Shown here in pieces: positions 24,275 to 32,827 of a DNA stretch of 36,379 nucleotides (position 1 is the first letter of the stretch; the number at the start of each line of letters is the position of its first letter). Position numbers and translations under genes: made by a program. Source of the DNA: Bordetella parapertussis (GTDB taxonomy: Bacteria > Pseudomonadota > Gammaproteobacteria > Burkholderiales > SG8-41). The stretch covers positions 1 to 36,379 of the forward strand of contig CAMDSO010000032.1 of NCBI GenBank assembly GCA_945906935.1. The letters are read 5' to 3'. The notes below the pieces were generated by a model that saw only the letters and a program-made list of their open reading frames with translations, did no database searches and had not been told where the DNA came from.

Positions 24275-26797
24275 GTGACAGCCCGTTCCGGCACGACCGA
24301 CAAGGCGCTCGAGTCCATCGCAGCGCTGAGCCAGCGTTCGCATCGCGAGGCGCTGGTATTGCTGCCCACCCTCGAAAAACATGGCGAGCAGAGCGTCACC
24401 GCATGGCTGGCCGCTGCGCGCCGCTTGCTCGAATACGATATTGATGCCGGCGGTGCTTTTGTCTTCGGCACGCGCGAGGCTGAGCGCATCGCCGAGACCG
24501 TAATGCCGTGGACGGCACAGGCGTTGCGTTTTCTGCAATGGCCGGCGGCCACCGCAGCGCTCGATGGCTTCATGAAGAATTTACCGCGCGCCTATGGTGC
24601 CTTGGGACATTCGGGGCAGGGACGCTGGGCGGATATCGGGCTGACCTGGTACGGCCGCCATGCCGAAAGCGGGCGCCTGTTTTTCCATACGCCGGTGTTT
24701 GATCTGGCCGGGCGGCAGGGACTTTCCGGGCTGGAGCAATTATTCGAGCCGCTTGAAACGATCTTCACGCGACGCAAGCTGATGCTGTCGACCTGTCTCG
24801 CCGGTGCGGTGCGCGTAAGGAATTTGCTCGGCGCGCAGGCGCTGCTGCAGTGGGCGACGCGCGGCGCTGACATCATGCAGGGCAGCCGTGTGCGCGGCGA
24901 GTCGTATTTCCGCCTTGAGAGCGAAGAGAGTCTCTCGGCGCTGATCGACCATCTGCCGGGTTTTCGCATGGTCGATCGCAATCATTTGCTCGAACTGCTG
25001 CTGGAGATCTGGTTCGAACGCAAGTTCGATCTGAAGGAAAGCACCTGGTCGCCGGAAAAAGGGCGGCCCTTTGTCGAAACCGACGGCCGCAGCTTGTTCC
25101 TGCCGGCGGTGATGCCGGATCGCGAAGAGGCGATACTCGCTGTGTTGCATACGGCCGGTCGTATTGTCTATGGCAGCTTCGATCGCTCGGCGCTCGACGC
25201 GATGTTCCGCGAGACGGGGCTTGAGCTGCCGGATAGCGGGGCTATTTCCTGGGCACCGCTCTACGAGCGTTTTGGCGAAGACCTGCTGCGCTTTCAGTTG
25301 CTCTTTGATTTGTGCGACGACCTGCGGGTGGATTGCCGCATCCAAAGCGTGGTGCCGAATTTTCTCAGCCGCTTGCATGCCGCAGGGCGCGAACATCGTG
25401 TGCGCCTGCTCGAGTCGCGTCCGTATTACGAGGCGGCACTGACGTCGGTACGCGGTGCGCTCTTGGTGTTGCGTGGCGAATCGCCGGGCGGGCAGGCTGA
25501 ATTTGATACGCGTTTGTTGCCCTTGCTCGAAGCCACGGCCACGCTTGGCGACGCCTTCCGTATTGCCAGCGAACTCTACGCTGGCAGCATACTGCCGCCG
25601 GTGATTGATCCGGACGTGTTCCGTAACGCCTATCTGCCGGGACGCGCGCCGAACGCCGCACGCGCCGTGCATGCGCAGGAGAGCGAGGACCAGACCAAGC
25701 AGAACAAGGCCGGTTCCGACAGTGAGCAGGAAGGTAGCGAAGGCAGCGAGAACCAGGAAGAAGAGCAGAACGCCGACAGCGGCGGCGAACAAAGTGCGGC
25801 CGAGGAAAAAGCGCTGGCCGCCGACAGCAAAACCAGCAGTGCGAGCCGGCAGAGCCTGCAGCGCACGCCAACCGCCGAGGGTAACGAGAAGGGCGGCGAA
25901 AAGGGTATTCCTTATCCGGAGTGGGATTATCGCGAGGGCCGTTACAAGCGCAATTGGTGCTGGGTGCAGGAAAAGCCGTTGACCGATTCTAATCTCGCCG
26001 AGACCAACCGCTTGATGGCGCAGTATTCGATGGCCTTAAAGCGCCTGAAGAAAGCGATTCAGGCGCAGAAGCCGACGCGGCTCGCCCCCAAGGTTCGCCA
26101 GTTTGACGGCGACGATATTGATTTGAACGCGGCGATTACCTATGCCGCCGAACGTCTTGCCGGGATGTCACCCGAGCCTTCGATTTATCGGCGGCGTGAA
26201 ATCCGCCAGCGTGATGTGTCGGTGATGCTGCTGGCCGATATGTCGACCTCGATCATGCAACATCTGCCCGAAGGCGGCGGGCGTCTGGTCGATCGTATCC
26301 GTGCCGGTGTGCTGCTGTTTGCCGAGAGCATGGAAGAAGTGGGCGACGCCTATAGCATCGCCGGCTTCTGCTCGAAGTATCGCGACAACGTCAGTTATTA
26401 CACGATCAAGGAATTCGATCAGCCGCTGACGACCGAAGTGAAAAGCGTGATCGGCGGTTTGTCCGGCCGCCTGGCTACCCGCATGGGGGCTGCGATCCGC
26501 CATGCCACGGCGCGCTTTGCCGGTGTGCAAAGCCGGCGTCGTCTGCTGTTATTGTTGTCCGACGGCCGGCCCGAGGATTACGACGACGGTGGCGACCGCC
26601 GCTATCTGCACGAAGACACGCGCATGGCGGTTAAAGAGGCGGTCAGTCGCGGCGTCCATCCCTATTGCATCACTGTTGACACCATGGCCAACCAATATCT
26701 GCCGCAGATCTTCGGGCCCGGTCACTTCATGGTGCTGGATCACATCAACAGCCTGCCCAACAAGCTGCCTGAGATTTATTTGCGCCTGCGGCGCTAG
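24275..26797 (+). CDS. NorD/CbbO-type von Willebrand factor A protein
   Basis: The 840-residue protein starts at GTG. Its N-terminal two thirds are helical, an acidic low-complexity linker covers about residues 468-543, and a C-terminal vWA domain runs from about 645 to 840. The MIDAS motif is DMSTS (Asp655, Ser657, Ser659), with RLATRMGAAIRHA and LLLLLSDGRPEDY supplying the remaining ligands. NorD and CbbO share this layout and act with the AAA+ partner encoded 19 bases upstream. The C-terminus reaches HFMVLDHINSLPNKLPEIYLRL, a complete ending. I cannot tell NorD from CbbO by eye. A perfect bidirectional terminator follows. Confidence 0.92.
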   Translation: MTARSGTTDKALESIAALSQRSHREALVLLPTLEKHGEQSVTAWLAAARRLLEYDIDAGGAFVFGTREAERIAETVMPWTAQALRFLQWPAATAALDGFMKNLPRAYGALGHSGQGRWADIGLTWYGRHAESGRLFFHTPVFDLAGRQGLSGLEQLFEPLETIFTRRKLMLSTCLAGAVRVRNLLGAQALLQWATRGADIMQGSRVRGESYFRLESEESLSALIDHLPGFRMVDRNHLLELLLEIWFERKFDLKESTWSPEKGRPFVETDGRSLFLPAVMPDREEAILAVLHTAGRIVYGSFDRSALDAMFRETGLELPDSGAISWAPLYERFGEDLLRFQLLFDLCDDLRVDCRIQSVVPNFLSRLHAAGREHRVRLLESRPYYEAALTSVRGALLVLRGESPGGQAEFDTRLLPLLEATATLGDAFRIASELYAGSILPPVIDPDVFRNAYLPGRAPNAARAVHAQESEDQTKQNKAGSDSEQEGSEGSENQEEEQNADSGGEQSAAEEKALAADSKTSSASRQSLQRTPTAEGNEKGGEKGIPYPEWDYREGRYKRNWCWVQEKPLTDSNLAETNRLMAQYSMALKRLKKAIQAQKPTRLAPKVRQFDGDDIDLNAAITYAAERLAGMSPEPSIYRRREIRQRDVSVMLLADMSTSIMQHLPEGGGRLVDRIRAGVLLFAESMEEVGDAYSIAGFCSKYRDNVSYYTIKEFDQPLTTEVKSVIGGLSGRLATRMGAAIRHATARFAGVQSRRRLLLLLSDGRPEDYDDGGDRRYLHEDTRMAVKEAVSRGVHPYCITVDTMANQYLPQIFGPGHFMVLDHINSLPNKLPEIYLRLRR

Positions 26798-26840
26798 GCC
26801 AGTGCTGCGCCCGGAAGATGTCCGGCGCCGCGTAGTGTTG

Positions 26841-26873
26841 AAAATAAGCCGGCTGCGCGCCGGCTTATTTTTT
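26841..26873. terminator. Bidirectional rho-independent terminator between the vWA gene and lplT
   Basis: AAAATAAGCCGGC (26841-26853) pairs perfectly with GCCGGCTTATTTT (26859-26871) around a 5-base loop, with a T run on the plus side and an A run (T on the minus strand) on the other. It serves both convergent genes and includes the lplT stop codon (26865-26867). Confidence 0.85.
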
Positions 26874-28127
26874 GGCCGCGGTGGGGATCTGCGGCAACGG
26901 ACCTTCACGCAGATTCTTGTAGTGCTGCTCGCGCACCAGCGTCATGGCGGAAGACAGAAACAGGCCGAACAGCGCAATCACGGTATAAATCGAAAACTCC
27001 AGCTTGATCAGCAGTGCGTAGACGCCGAGCATGACGAGGATACTGATGTTCTCGTTGAAATTTTGCACGGCGATCGAGTGACCGGCGCCCATCAACAGGT
27101 GACCGCGATGTTGCAGCAGCGCGTTCATCGGTACCACGAAAAATCCGGCTAGTCCGCCAACCAGCGTCATCAGAACCATCGCCAGATAAACGTCCTTCAC
27201 GAAGAGCATGAAGATGACGATGATGCCCATCGTGATACCCACCGGCAATACGCTGACGGCACGATGCAGCGGCACCACGCGCGCGGCGATCACCGCGCCG
27301 GCGGCGATGCCCACTGCGGTGATGCCCTGCAGGATGGTCGCCTGCGCGAGCGTGTAGCCGAGTGCGACTTGCGCCCATTTGAGGACGATAAATTGCAGCG
27401 TCGCTCCCGCGCCCCAGAACAGCGTGGTGGTGGCGAGGGAAATCTGACCCAGCTTGTCGCCCCAGAGCTGGCGCAGGCCGATGGCAAAATCACGGACGAG
27501 GAGAACCGGACTACGCTCTGCGGGCTTGTGCACGGCGCCTGTCAGCGGCACGTAAAGGTTGAAGATGCCGGCGAGGGCGTAAAAAATGATGATCAGCGTA
27601 ATGGCGATTTCAGGTGCGGAGTCGATACCGGTGTCGATCAGCGGCAGGTCAAAGGCCAGGAGTTTTGAGGATAGCGTTTCGCTAACCAGCGCGCCGCCAA
27701 GCACCGTGCCGAGAATAATCGAGCCGACGGTAAGGCCCTCGATCCAGCCGTTGGCGACGACCAGCTTGTGATGCGGCAGGTATTCGGTCAGGATGCCGTA
27801 TTTGGCTGGTGAATAGGCGGCTGCCCCCAGTCCGACCACACCGTAGGCGATCAGCGGATGCAGGCCGAACAGCATCATCAAGCAACCGACGACTTTGATG
27901 CCGTTGGCGATCAGCATCACCTTGCCCTTGGGCAGCGAATCGGCAAAGGCGCCGACGAACGGCGCCAGCAGGACATACGAAACCGTAAAGAACAACTTCA
28001 GCATCGGCGTCAGCCATGCCGGCGAGTCGAGCAACACAAGTGTGGCGATGGCGGCGACCAGCAGTGCGTTGTCAGCGAGCGACGAAAAAAACTGCGCCGC
28101 CATGATGATGTAAAAACCGAACGGCAT
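26865..28127 (-). CDS. lplT: Lysophospholipid transporter LplT
   Basis: A 420-residue MFS-fold protein. The N-terminus FYIIMAAQFFSSLADNALLVAAIATL and the loop LGAAAYSPAKYGILTEYLP are characteristic of LplT and of the LplT part of LplT-Aas fusions. It flips lysophospholipids across the inner membrane for re-acylation. No Aas acyltransferase gene is adjacent. The gene is convergent with the vWA gene and shares its terminator, and is divergent from the LysR gene. The ATG at 28127 gives the expected N-terminal helix, and a good extended -10 promoter lies 41 bases upstream. Confidence 0.93.
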   Translation of the reverse strand: MPFGFYIIMAAQFFSSLADNALLVAAIATLVLLDSPAWLTPMLKLFFTVSYVLLAPFVGAFADSLPKGKVMLIANGIKVVGCLMMLFGLHPLIAYGVVGLGAAAYSPAKYGILTEYLPHHKLVVANGWIEGLTVGSIILGTVLGGALVSETLSSKLLAFDLPLIDTGIDSAPEIAITLIIIFYALAGIFNLYVPLTGAVHKPAERSPVLLVRDFAIGLRQLWGDKLGQISLATTTLFWGAGATLQFIVLKWAQVALGYTLAQATILQGITAVGIAAGAVIAARVVPLHRAVSVLPVGITMGIIVIFMLFVKDVYLAMVLMTLVGGLAGFFVVPMNALLQHRGHLLMGAGHSIAVQNFNENISILVMLGVYALLIKLEFSIYTVIALFGLFLSSAMTLVREQHYKNLREGPLPQIPTAAKK

Positions 28128-28167
28128 GAGTGCTGCGGCCCCTTAGGGGGGTGTAATGAGGTGCGCC

Positions 28168-28176
28168 TTTATACCA
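28168..28176 (-). promoter_or_regulatory. Extended -10 promoter of lplT
   Basis: On the minus strand TGGTATAAA lies about 41 bases before the lplT ATG. It combines an extended TGn element with a near-consensus -10 (TATAAA); no -35 box is needed for such promoters, and none is clear. Confidence 0.5.
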
Positions 28177-28263
28177 TAGATCGATTTTTGTGGAGTGTTC
28201 TCAGGTGGCGCTAGGTTCATGACTGCGCAGCAGAAATGTGGTTCAATAGCGGCCGTTATTTCA

Positions 28264-28357
28264 GTCAGGAGTCAGGCGTCAGGGGGGGCATATACCCCGG
28301 CCGGCGGGTCTTACCCGTTTTGTGCCTTACACCTCACGCCTCACGGCTCACGAATCA
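28264..28357. repeat. Two heptanucleotide arrays flanking the LysR leader
   Basis: Three direct 7-base units GTCAGGA, GTCAGGC, GTCAGGG lie at 28264-28284. Four units CACCTCA, CGCCTCA, CGGCTCA, CGAATCA lie at 28330-28357 and end exactly at the LysR ATG. The second array is nearly the reverse complement of the first (GTGAGGC against GTCAGGC), so the leader could fold as an imperfect hairpin of about 90 bases. Confidence 0.55.
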
Positions 28358-29266
28358 ATGGCCGACCGTCGATTGCAGGTTTTCTACACCGTCGCCAGGC
28401 AGCTGAGCTTTACGCGCGCGGCCGAACAGCTGTGCATGACGCAGCCGGCGGTGACCTTTCAGATCAAACAGCTCGAAGAACATTTCGATGCGCGTTTGTT
28501 CGAGCGCGACCCGGGCGGTATCACTCTCACGCCGACCGGTGAAATCGTGCTGCAGTACGCGCAGCGCATCCTGGAGCTAAACGACGAACTCGACAAGCGC
28601 GTCGGCGAATTGCACGGCGCGGTCAGCGGACCGCTGTTGCTCGGTTGCAGTATGACGATCGCCGAGTTTATCCTGCCGCGTGTTCTTGGCGAGTTCAAGG
28701 CGCTGTATCCGCAGGTGCAGGTGCACATGACGGTGGCGAATTCGGAAATCATTGAAAACCGCGTCGCCGACCACACGATTGATCTTGGTTTGATTGAATC
28801 GCCGGCGCATCTGCCCGGTTTGCAGACCGAGGTTTGTTGCGATGACGAACTGGTGGTGATTTGCGCACCGGATTATCCGCTGGCCAAACAAAAGACGGTG
28901 ACGCCGCGGCAGATGATCGGTGAACCCTATGTCAGCCGCGAAACCGGCTCGGGCACGCGCGGTTTCGCCGACCAGTATCTGGCGGCGGCGGGCATTGCCG
29001 GCGATGACCTGAATATCGTCATGGAACTCGGCAGCCCGGAGGCGATCAAGGGCGTGGTCGAAACCGGCATCGGGATTGCCATCATGTCGCGCGCCTCGGT
29101 GGCCAAGGAGTTGAAACTCGGCAGTCTCGTAGCGCTGCCGCTGAAGCCGCGCCTGATCCGTAAGCTGTCACTGGTGTATCCGCAGAAAAAATTCCGCTCG
29201 CGCCTGCTCGCCACTTTCGTCGAGTTCGCCACCTTGCGCATGCGCGCCATGGCGGGCAAACCGTGA
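28358..29266 (+). CDS. LysR-family transcriptional regulator
   Basis: The 302-residue regulator starts best at ATG 28358, where the typical RLQVFYTVARQLSFTRAAEQL winged-helix N-terminus begins; the in-frame GTG at 28322 lies in a repeat array. The DNA-binding helix is AEQLCMTQPAVTFQIKQLEE. The effector domain (about 90-295) has GSMT-like CSMTIAEFILPRVLGEFKALYP and late GIGIAIMSRASVAKELKLGSL. It resembles the CysB/CbbR-like group without permitting a firm subgroup. The flanking genes are lplT and alr, not an obvious regulon. It has no strong ribosome binding site because the repeat array abuts the start. Confidence 0.9.
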   Translation: MADRRLQVFYTVARQLSFTRAAEQLCMTQPAVTFQIKQLEEHFDARLFERDPGGITLTPTGEIVLQYAQRILELNDELDKRVGELHGAVSGPLLLGCSMTIAEFILPRVLGEFKALYPQVQVHMTVANSEIIENRVADHTIDLGLIESPAHLPGLQTEVCCDDELVVICAPDYPLAKQKTVTPRQMIGEPYVSRETGSGTRGFADQYLAAAGIAGDDLNIVMELGSPEAIKGVVETGIGIAIMSRASVAKELKLGSLVALPLKPRLIRKLSLVYPQKKFRSRLLATFVEFATLRMRAMAGKP

Positions 29267-29309
29267 ACGCTCGCGCGCTGAGTTGTTCGCGGTCATGGAG
29301 TGGGTTGCG

Positions 29310-30374
29310 ATGCGTCCGCTGACCGCCACCATTGATACTGCGGCGCTTGCCCATAATTTGCGCGTGGTGCGCGCGCATGCTGCCGGTGCGCGGGTGCTTG
29401 CCGTGGTCAAGGCCAATGCCTATGGGCACGGTCTTCAGCGTGCGGCGCGCGCGCTGGCCGATGCCGATGGCCTCAGCCTGATTGAAATCGACGCCGCGGT
29501 GCGTCTGCGTGAAGACGGTTACGGCAAACGCATTGTGCTGCTCGAAGGCCTGTTCGAGGCCGCCGAGCTCGAGATGGCGGCGCGCTGTGATTTATCGCTG
29601 GTGATCCATGGCGAGGCGCAATTGCGCATGCTCGACGAGGCACCGGCGGCGGCGCGTTTTGATGTGCTGCTCAAAATCAATACCGGCATGAACCGCCTCG
29701 GCTTTCCGCTATCACAAGTCACCGCGGTGTTGGAATGCCTGCAGCGGCACCGCGCGGTGCGTGCCGTGACCCTGATGACACATTTTGCCGCCGCCGATGA
29801 AGCGCGTGGCGTCGACTGGCAGTTTGCATCATTCAGTACATTGGCGGCGTTGCATCAATTGCCAGCCACGCTGGCGAACTCGGCCGCGGTGCTGCGCTAT
29901 CCGCAGACCCATGTCGATTGGGTGCGGCCCGGCATCATGCTCTATGGTTGTTCGCCGTTTGCCGAAACCTCTGCGGCCACCCTGGGTCTGAAGCCCGTGA
30001 TGACGCTGGCGAGCCGCGTGCTGGCGGTGCAGGAGATCGCCGCCGGTGACAGTGTTGGCTACGGTTCGGCATTTGTTGCGGACGCCCCCATGCGTATCGG
30101 CGTGGTGGCCTGTGGTTACGCCGACGGTTATCCGCGCCATGCGCCCACTGGAACGCCGCTGCTGGTCGCCGGCCGGCGTACGCGGACACTAGGCCGTATC
30201 GCGATGGATCTGTTGTGTTGTGATCTGACTGTGATGCCCGAGCACGGTGTCGGTACGCCGGTGGTGTTGTGGGGCGAGGGACTGTCGGCCGACGAGGTGG
30301 CTGCCGCCGCCGGCACTGTCAGTTATGAATTGTTATGTGCGCTGGCGCCGCGGGTGCCGGTGATCGAACGCTGA
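29310..30374 (+). CDS. alr: Alanine racemase
   Basis: The ATG at 29310 has GGAG 9 bases upstream; the longer frame from TTG 29283 is not needed. The 354-residue enzyme has Lys34 in VVKANAYGHG as the PLP Schiff base and Tyr251 in DSVGYGSAF as the second catalytic base. KINTGMNRLGF, VRPGIMLYG and CGYADGYPRH are further family marks. It interconverts L- and D-alanine for peptidoglycan. It lies 43 bases after the LysR gene, and in betaproteobacteria alr is often near lplT and radA, as here. Confidence 0.95.
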   Translation: MRPLTATIDTAALAHNLRVVRAHAAGARVLAVVKANAYGHGLQRAARALADADGLSLIEIDAAVRLREDGYGKRIVLLEGLFEAAELEMAARCDLSLVIHGEAQLRMLDEAPAAARFDVLLKINTGMNRLGFPLSQVTAVLECLQRHRAVRAVTLMTHFAAADEARGVDWQFASFSTLAALHQLPATLANSAAVLRYPQTHVDWVRPGIMLYGCSPFAETSAATLGLKPVMTLASRVLAVQEIAAGDSVGYGSAFVADAPMRIGVVACGYADGYPRHAPTGTPLLVAGRRTRTLGRIAMDLLCCDLTVMPEHGVGTPVVLWGEGLSADEVAAAAGTVSYELLCALAPRVPVIER

Positions 30375-30402
30375 AGCCGGGGGTAGGGTGTATCATCTCT
30401 CC

Positions 30403-31296
30403 ATGTTGCGCGACGAATCGATTGTTCCCTATAAACACGGTGAGTGGCCATACCGGCGTTCGCCGCTGTTGCGCTATTCGGTGGCGGCGCTCGCCGTCTT
30501 GCTGGCGTTCTCGGTGCGTTACGTCATTTATGGCGATTTGCAAAGCCGTCTGGCGTTCACGTTTTTTGTGCCGGCGGCGATTGTCGCGGTCTGGTACGGC
30601 GGGCTTGGTCCCGGCATTGCAGCGACGCTGTTCGGCGTGGTACTGGGAGAATATATTTTTATCGCCGCTCGCGGGACGTTGTTACCGTTCGGTGTGCACG
30701 AGTCAATGAGCCTAGGAGTGTTTGGCGTGACGACATTGGTTTGTGTGTTGCTGTGCGAAAACCTGCATCGCACCATACGGCGTCTTGAACACTTGCTCGC
30801 CCAGACGCGTAACCCGTGGCAGTTGCAGGGTGAACAGCAGGCGCTGAATGCCGAATCCCTGATACTGAGCGGCGGTTATATGCAGCGTAGTCTGGCCAAA
30901 CGTTACGGCCTAACCGCGTTCGCCGTGCTGATTGCGTTTGCTTTGCGTTACTGGTTTTTCGGGACGCCGGAGACGCGCTTTCCGTTCATATTTTTTGTGC
31001 CGGCGGCGATGATTGCCGCCTGGTACGGCGGCCTTGGCACTGGACTGCTCGCGACCGCGGCGGGCTTATTGCTCGGGGACTATTTTTTCCTCTCCCAGCA
31101 CGAGGCGCTGGGTGCGGTCGGTGATGTCGAGCGGTTGTCGATCGGCCTGTATGCGGTGTCTTCGACCATGTGCGTGCTACTGTTTGAAATCCTGCACGAT
31201 CATATACTGCGCCTCGAGCACGCCATCGAGCGCGCCGAACAGCACCACCAGAGCGTGCACCTGCAATTGGTGGACGGCGAGGCGGCCGGGGCTTGA
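30403..31296 (+). CDS. Duplicated DUF4118 membrane protein without kinase domain
   Basis: From ATG 30403 (a GTG at 30388 would add five residues) the protein has 297 residues made of two repeats, about 22-122 and 166-266, offset by 144. FFVPAAIVAVWYGGLGPG (54-71) matches FFVPAAMIAAWYGGLGTG (198-215), and both end with a charged helix (LEHLLAQ, LEHAIERAE). Each repeat has about three to four hydrophobic helices. DUF4118 is normally the sensor membrane domain of KdpD-like and other histidine kinases. Here no kinase, PAS or GGDEF follows; the protein ends soon after the second repeat. It lies between alr and radA. Function unknown. Confidence 0.85.
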   Translation: MLRDESIVPYKHGEWPYRRSPLLRYSVAALAVLLAFSVRYVIYGDLQSRLAFTFFVPAAIVAVWYGGLGPGIAATLFGVVLGEYIFIAARGTLLPFGVHESMSLGVFGVTTLVCVLLCENLHRTIRRLEHLLAQTRNPWQLQGEQQALNAESLILSGGYMQRSLAKRYGLTAFAVLIAFALRYWFFGTPETRFPFIFFVPAAMIAAWYGGLGTGLLATAAGLLLGDYFFLSQHEALGAVGDVERLSIGLYAVSSTMCVLLFEILHDHILRLEHAIERAEQHHQSVHLQLVDGEAAGA

Positions 31297-31340
31297 GTTT
31301 CGCGCCGCGTTGACTGTAGAGCAGGACCGACGTAAATCCC

Positions 31341-32714
31341 ATGGCCAAAGCAAAAACCATCCATAGCTGTAGCGAATGCGGCGGCCAGACCGTCAAGTGG
31401 CAGGGCCAGTGTCCGCATTGCAACGCCTGGAATACGCTGATCGAAGCCGTCGCCGAATCGGCCACACCAACGGTCAACCGTTTTAGCGCGCTCTCGGGTG
31501 TTGGCAAGCTGATGCGCCTCTCTGAAATCGAGGCGCGCGAAGAAAGCCGCATTGCCACTGGCGTGCCCGAATTCGACCGCGTGCTGGGGGGCGGTCTGGT
31601 GCGCGGCGGCGTCGTGCTGATTGGCGGTGATCCGGGGATCGGCAAATCCACGCTGTTGTTGCAGGCGTTGTGCGCGATGGCCGGCGCGCACAAGGTGCTC
31701 TATGTCAGCGGCGAGGAGTCGGCGCAGCAGATCGCCTTGCGCTCAAAACGCCTGGCGCTTGACGCCTCTGCATTGGATCTACTGGCCGAGATCAATCTGG
31801 AAAAAATCCAGTTGCAGCTGCTGGCCGAAAAGCCGGCGGTGGCGGTGATCGATTCGATCCAGACCGTCTATTCGGAACAACTGACCTCGGCGCCCGGTTC
31901 GGTGGCGCAGGTACGCGAATGCGCGGCCCAGCTCACACGACTGGCCAAGGGCAGCGGCATTACGATTGTGATGGTCGGTCACGTCACCAAGGAAGGCGCA
32001 CTGGCAGGGCCGCGCGTGCTTGAGCATATCGTCGACACCGTGCTGTATTTCGAGGGTGATACGCACTCGAGTTTTCGTCTGGTCCGTGCCTTCAAGAACC
32101 GCTTTGGTGCAGTTAATGAGCTTGGTGTGTTTGCGATGACAGAAAAGGGATTGAAGGGCGTCTCCAATCCTTCGGCGATGTTTCTCTCGCAACATACCGC
32201 CCCGGTTGCCGGTTCTTGCGTACTCGTGACGCAGGAGGGGACGCGTCCGCTGTTGGTGGAGATACAGGCCCTGGTGGATGACGCGCACGCGCCCAATCCG
32301 CGGCGCCTCGGCGTTGGGCTTGAGCAGAACCGGCTCGCCCTCTTGCTGGCGGTGTTGCACCGGCATGCCGGCATTGCCTGTTTTGATCAGGATGTTTTTA
32401 TCAACGCGGTCGGTGGCATGAAAATTAGCGAGCCGGCCGCTGATCTCGCCGTGATGATGGCGATTGTTTCTTCGCTCACGAATAAACCGCTGCCAGAAAA
32501 ACTGGTGGTATTTGGCGAGGTCGGGCTGGCCGGTGAGGTGCGGCCGGTGCAGCGCGGTCAGGAGCGCCTGAAGGAAGCGGCCAAACTTGGTTTTACCCAA
32601 GCGTTGATTCCCGAGGCAAACAAGCCCAAGCAGGCGATTCCCGGGCTCAAGGTGATCGCCGTACGGCGCGTGGCCGATGCGGTGGCGCAAATGCGCAACG
32701 CGCTAGACTCGTAA
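31341..32714 (+). CDS. radA: DNA repair protein RadA
   Basis: A 457-residue RadA of normal length. It has a four-cysteine zinc finger at C10, C13, C24 and C27, Walker A GGDPGIGKST, the RadA-specific KNRFG motif within AFKNRFGAVNELGVF, and a C-terminal Lon-like domain with DLAVMMAIVSSL and FGEVGLAGEVRPV. RadA promotes branch migration during recombinational repair. The start (MAKAKTIHSC) is the usual one. The spacing to the DUF4118 gene is 44 bases, so they may be cotranscribed. A short CAGACG/CGTCTG hairpin follows at 32723-32740, without a T run. Confidence 0.96.
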   Translation: MAKAKTIHSCSECGGQTVKWQGQCPHCNAWNTLIEAVAESATPTVNRFSALSGVGKLMRLSEIEAREESRIATGVPEFDRVLGGGLVRGGVVLIGGDPGIGKSTLLLQALCAMAGAHKVLYVSGEESAQQIALRSKRLALDASALDLLAEINLEKIQLQLLAEKPAVAVIDSIQTVYSEQLTSAPGSVAQVRECAAQLTRLAKGSGITIVMVGHVTKEGALAGPRVLEHIVDTVLYFEGDTHSSFRLVRAFKNRFGAVNELGVFAMTEKGLKGVSNPSAMFLSQHTAPVAGSCVLVTQEGTRPLLVEIQALVDDAHAPNPRRLGVGLEQNRLALLLAVLHRHAGIACFDQDVFINAVGGMKISEPAADLAVMMAIVSSLTNKPLPEKLVVFGEVGLAGEVRPVQRGQERLKEAAKLGFTQALIPEANKPKQAIPGLKVIAVRRVADAVAQMRNALDS

Positions 32715-32728
32715 GCGGGCGCCAGACG

Positions 32729-32757
32729 TTTCTTCGTCTGCGCTAATCCGGTAAAAT
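32729..32757 (+). promoter_or_regulatory. Promoter candidate of the etfBA operon
   Basis: TTTCTT (32729-32734) and TAAAAT (32752-32757) are 17 bases apart, about 70 bases before the etfB ATG. The -10 box is good, the -35 box weak. Confidence 0.4.
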
Positions 32758-32827
32758 ACTTCTTTGTCCGCGGCTCGTGCCGCATATTTACGCGGCCCCG
32801 GCCGCGGTCCCCACGCGAGAGGAAGCG

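Noticed and set aside
24740-25792. 350-codon minus-strand open frame
   Set aside because: It is antisense to the vWA gene, with no recognisable domain.
23407-26797. Nitric oxide reductase or RuBisCO operon
   Set aside because: Only the accessory AAA+/vWA pair is present; no structural subunit gene is found in the window.
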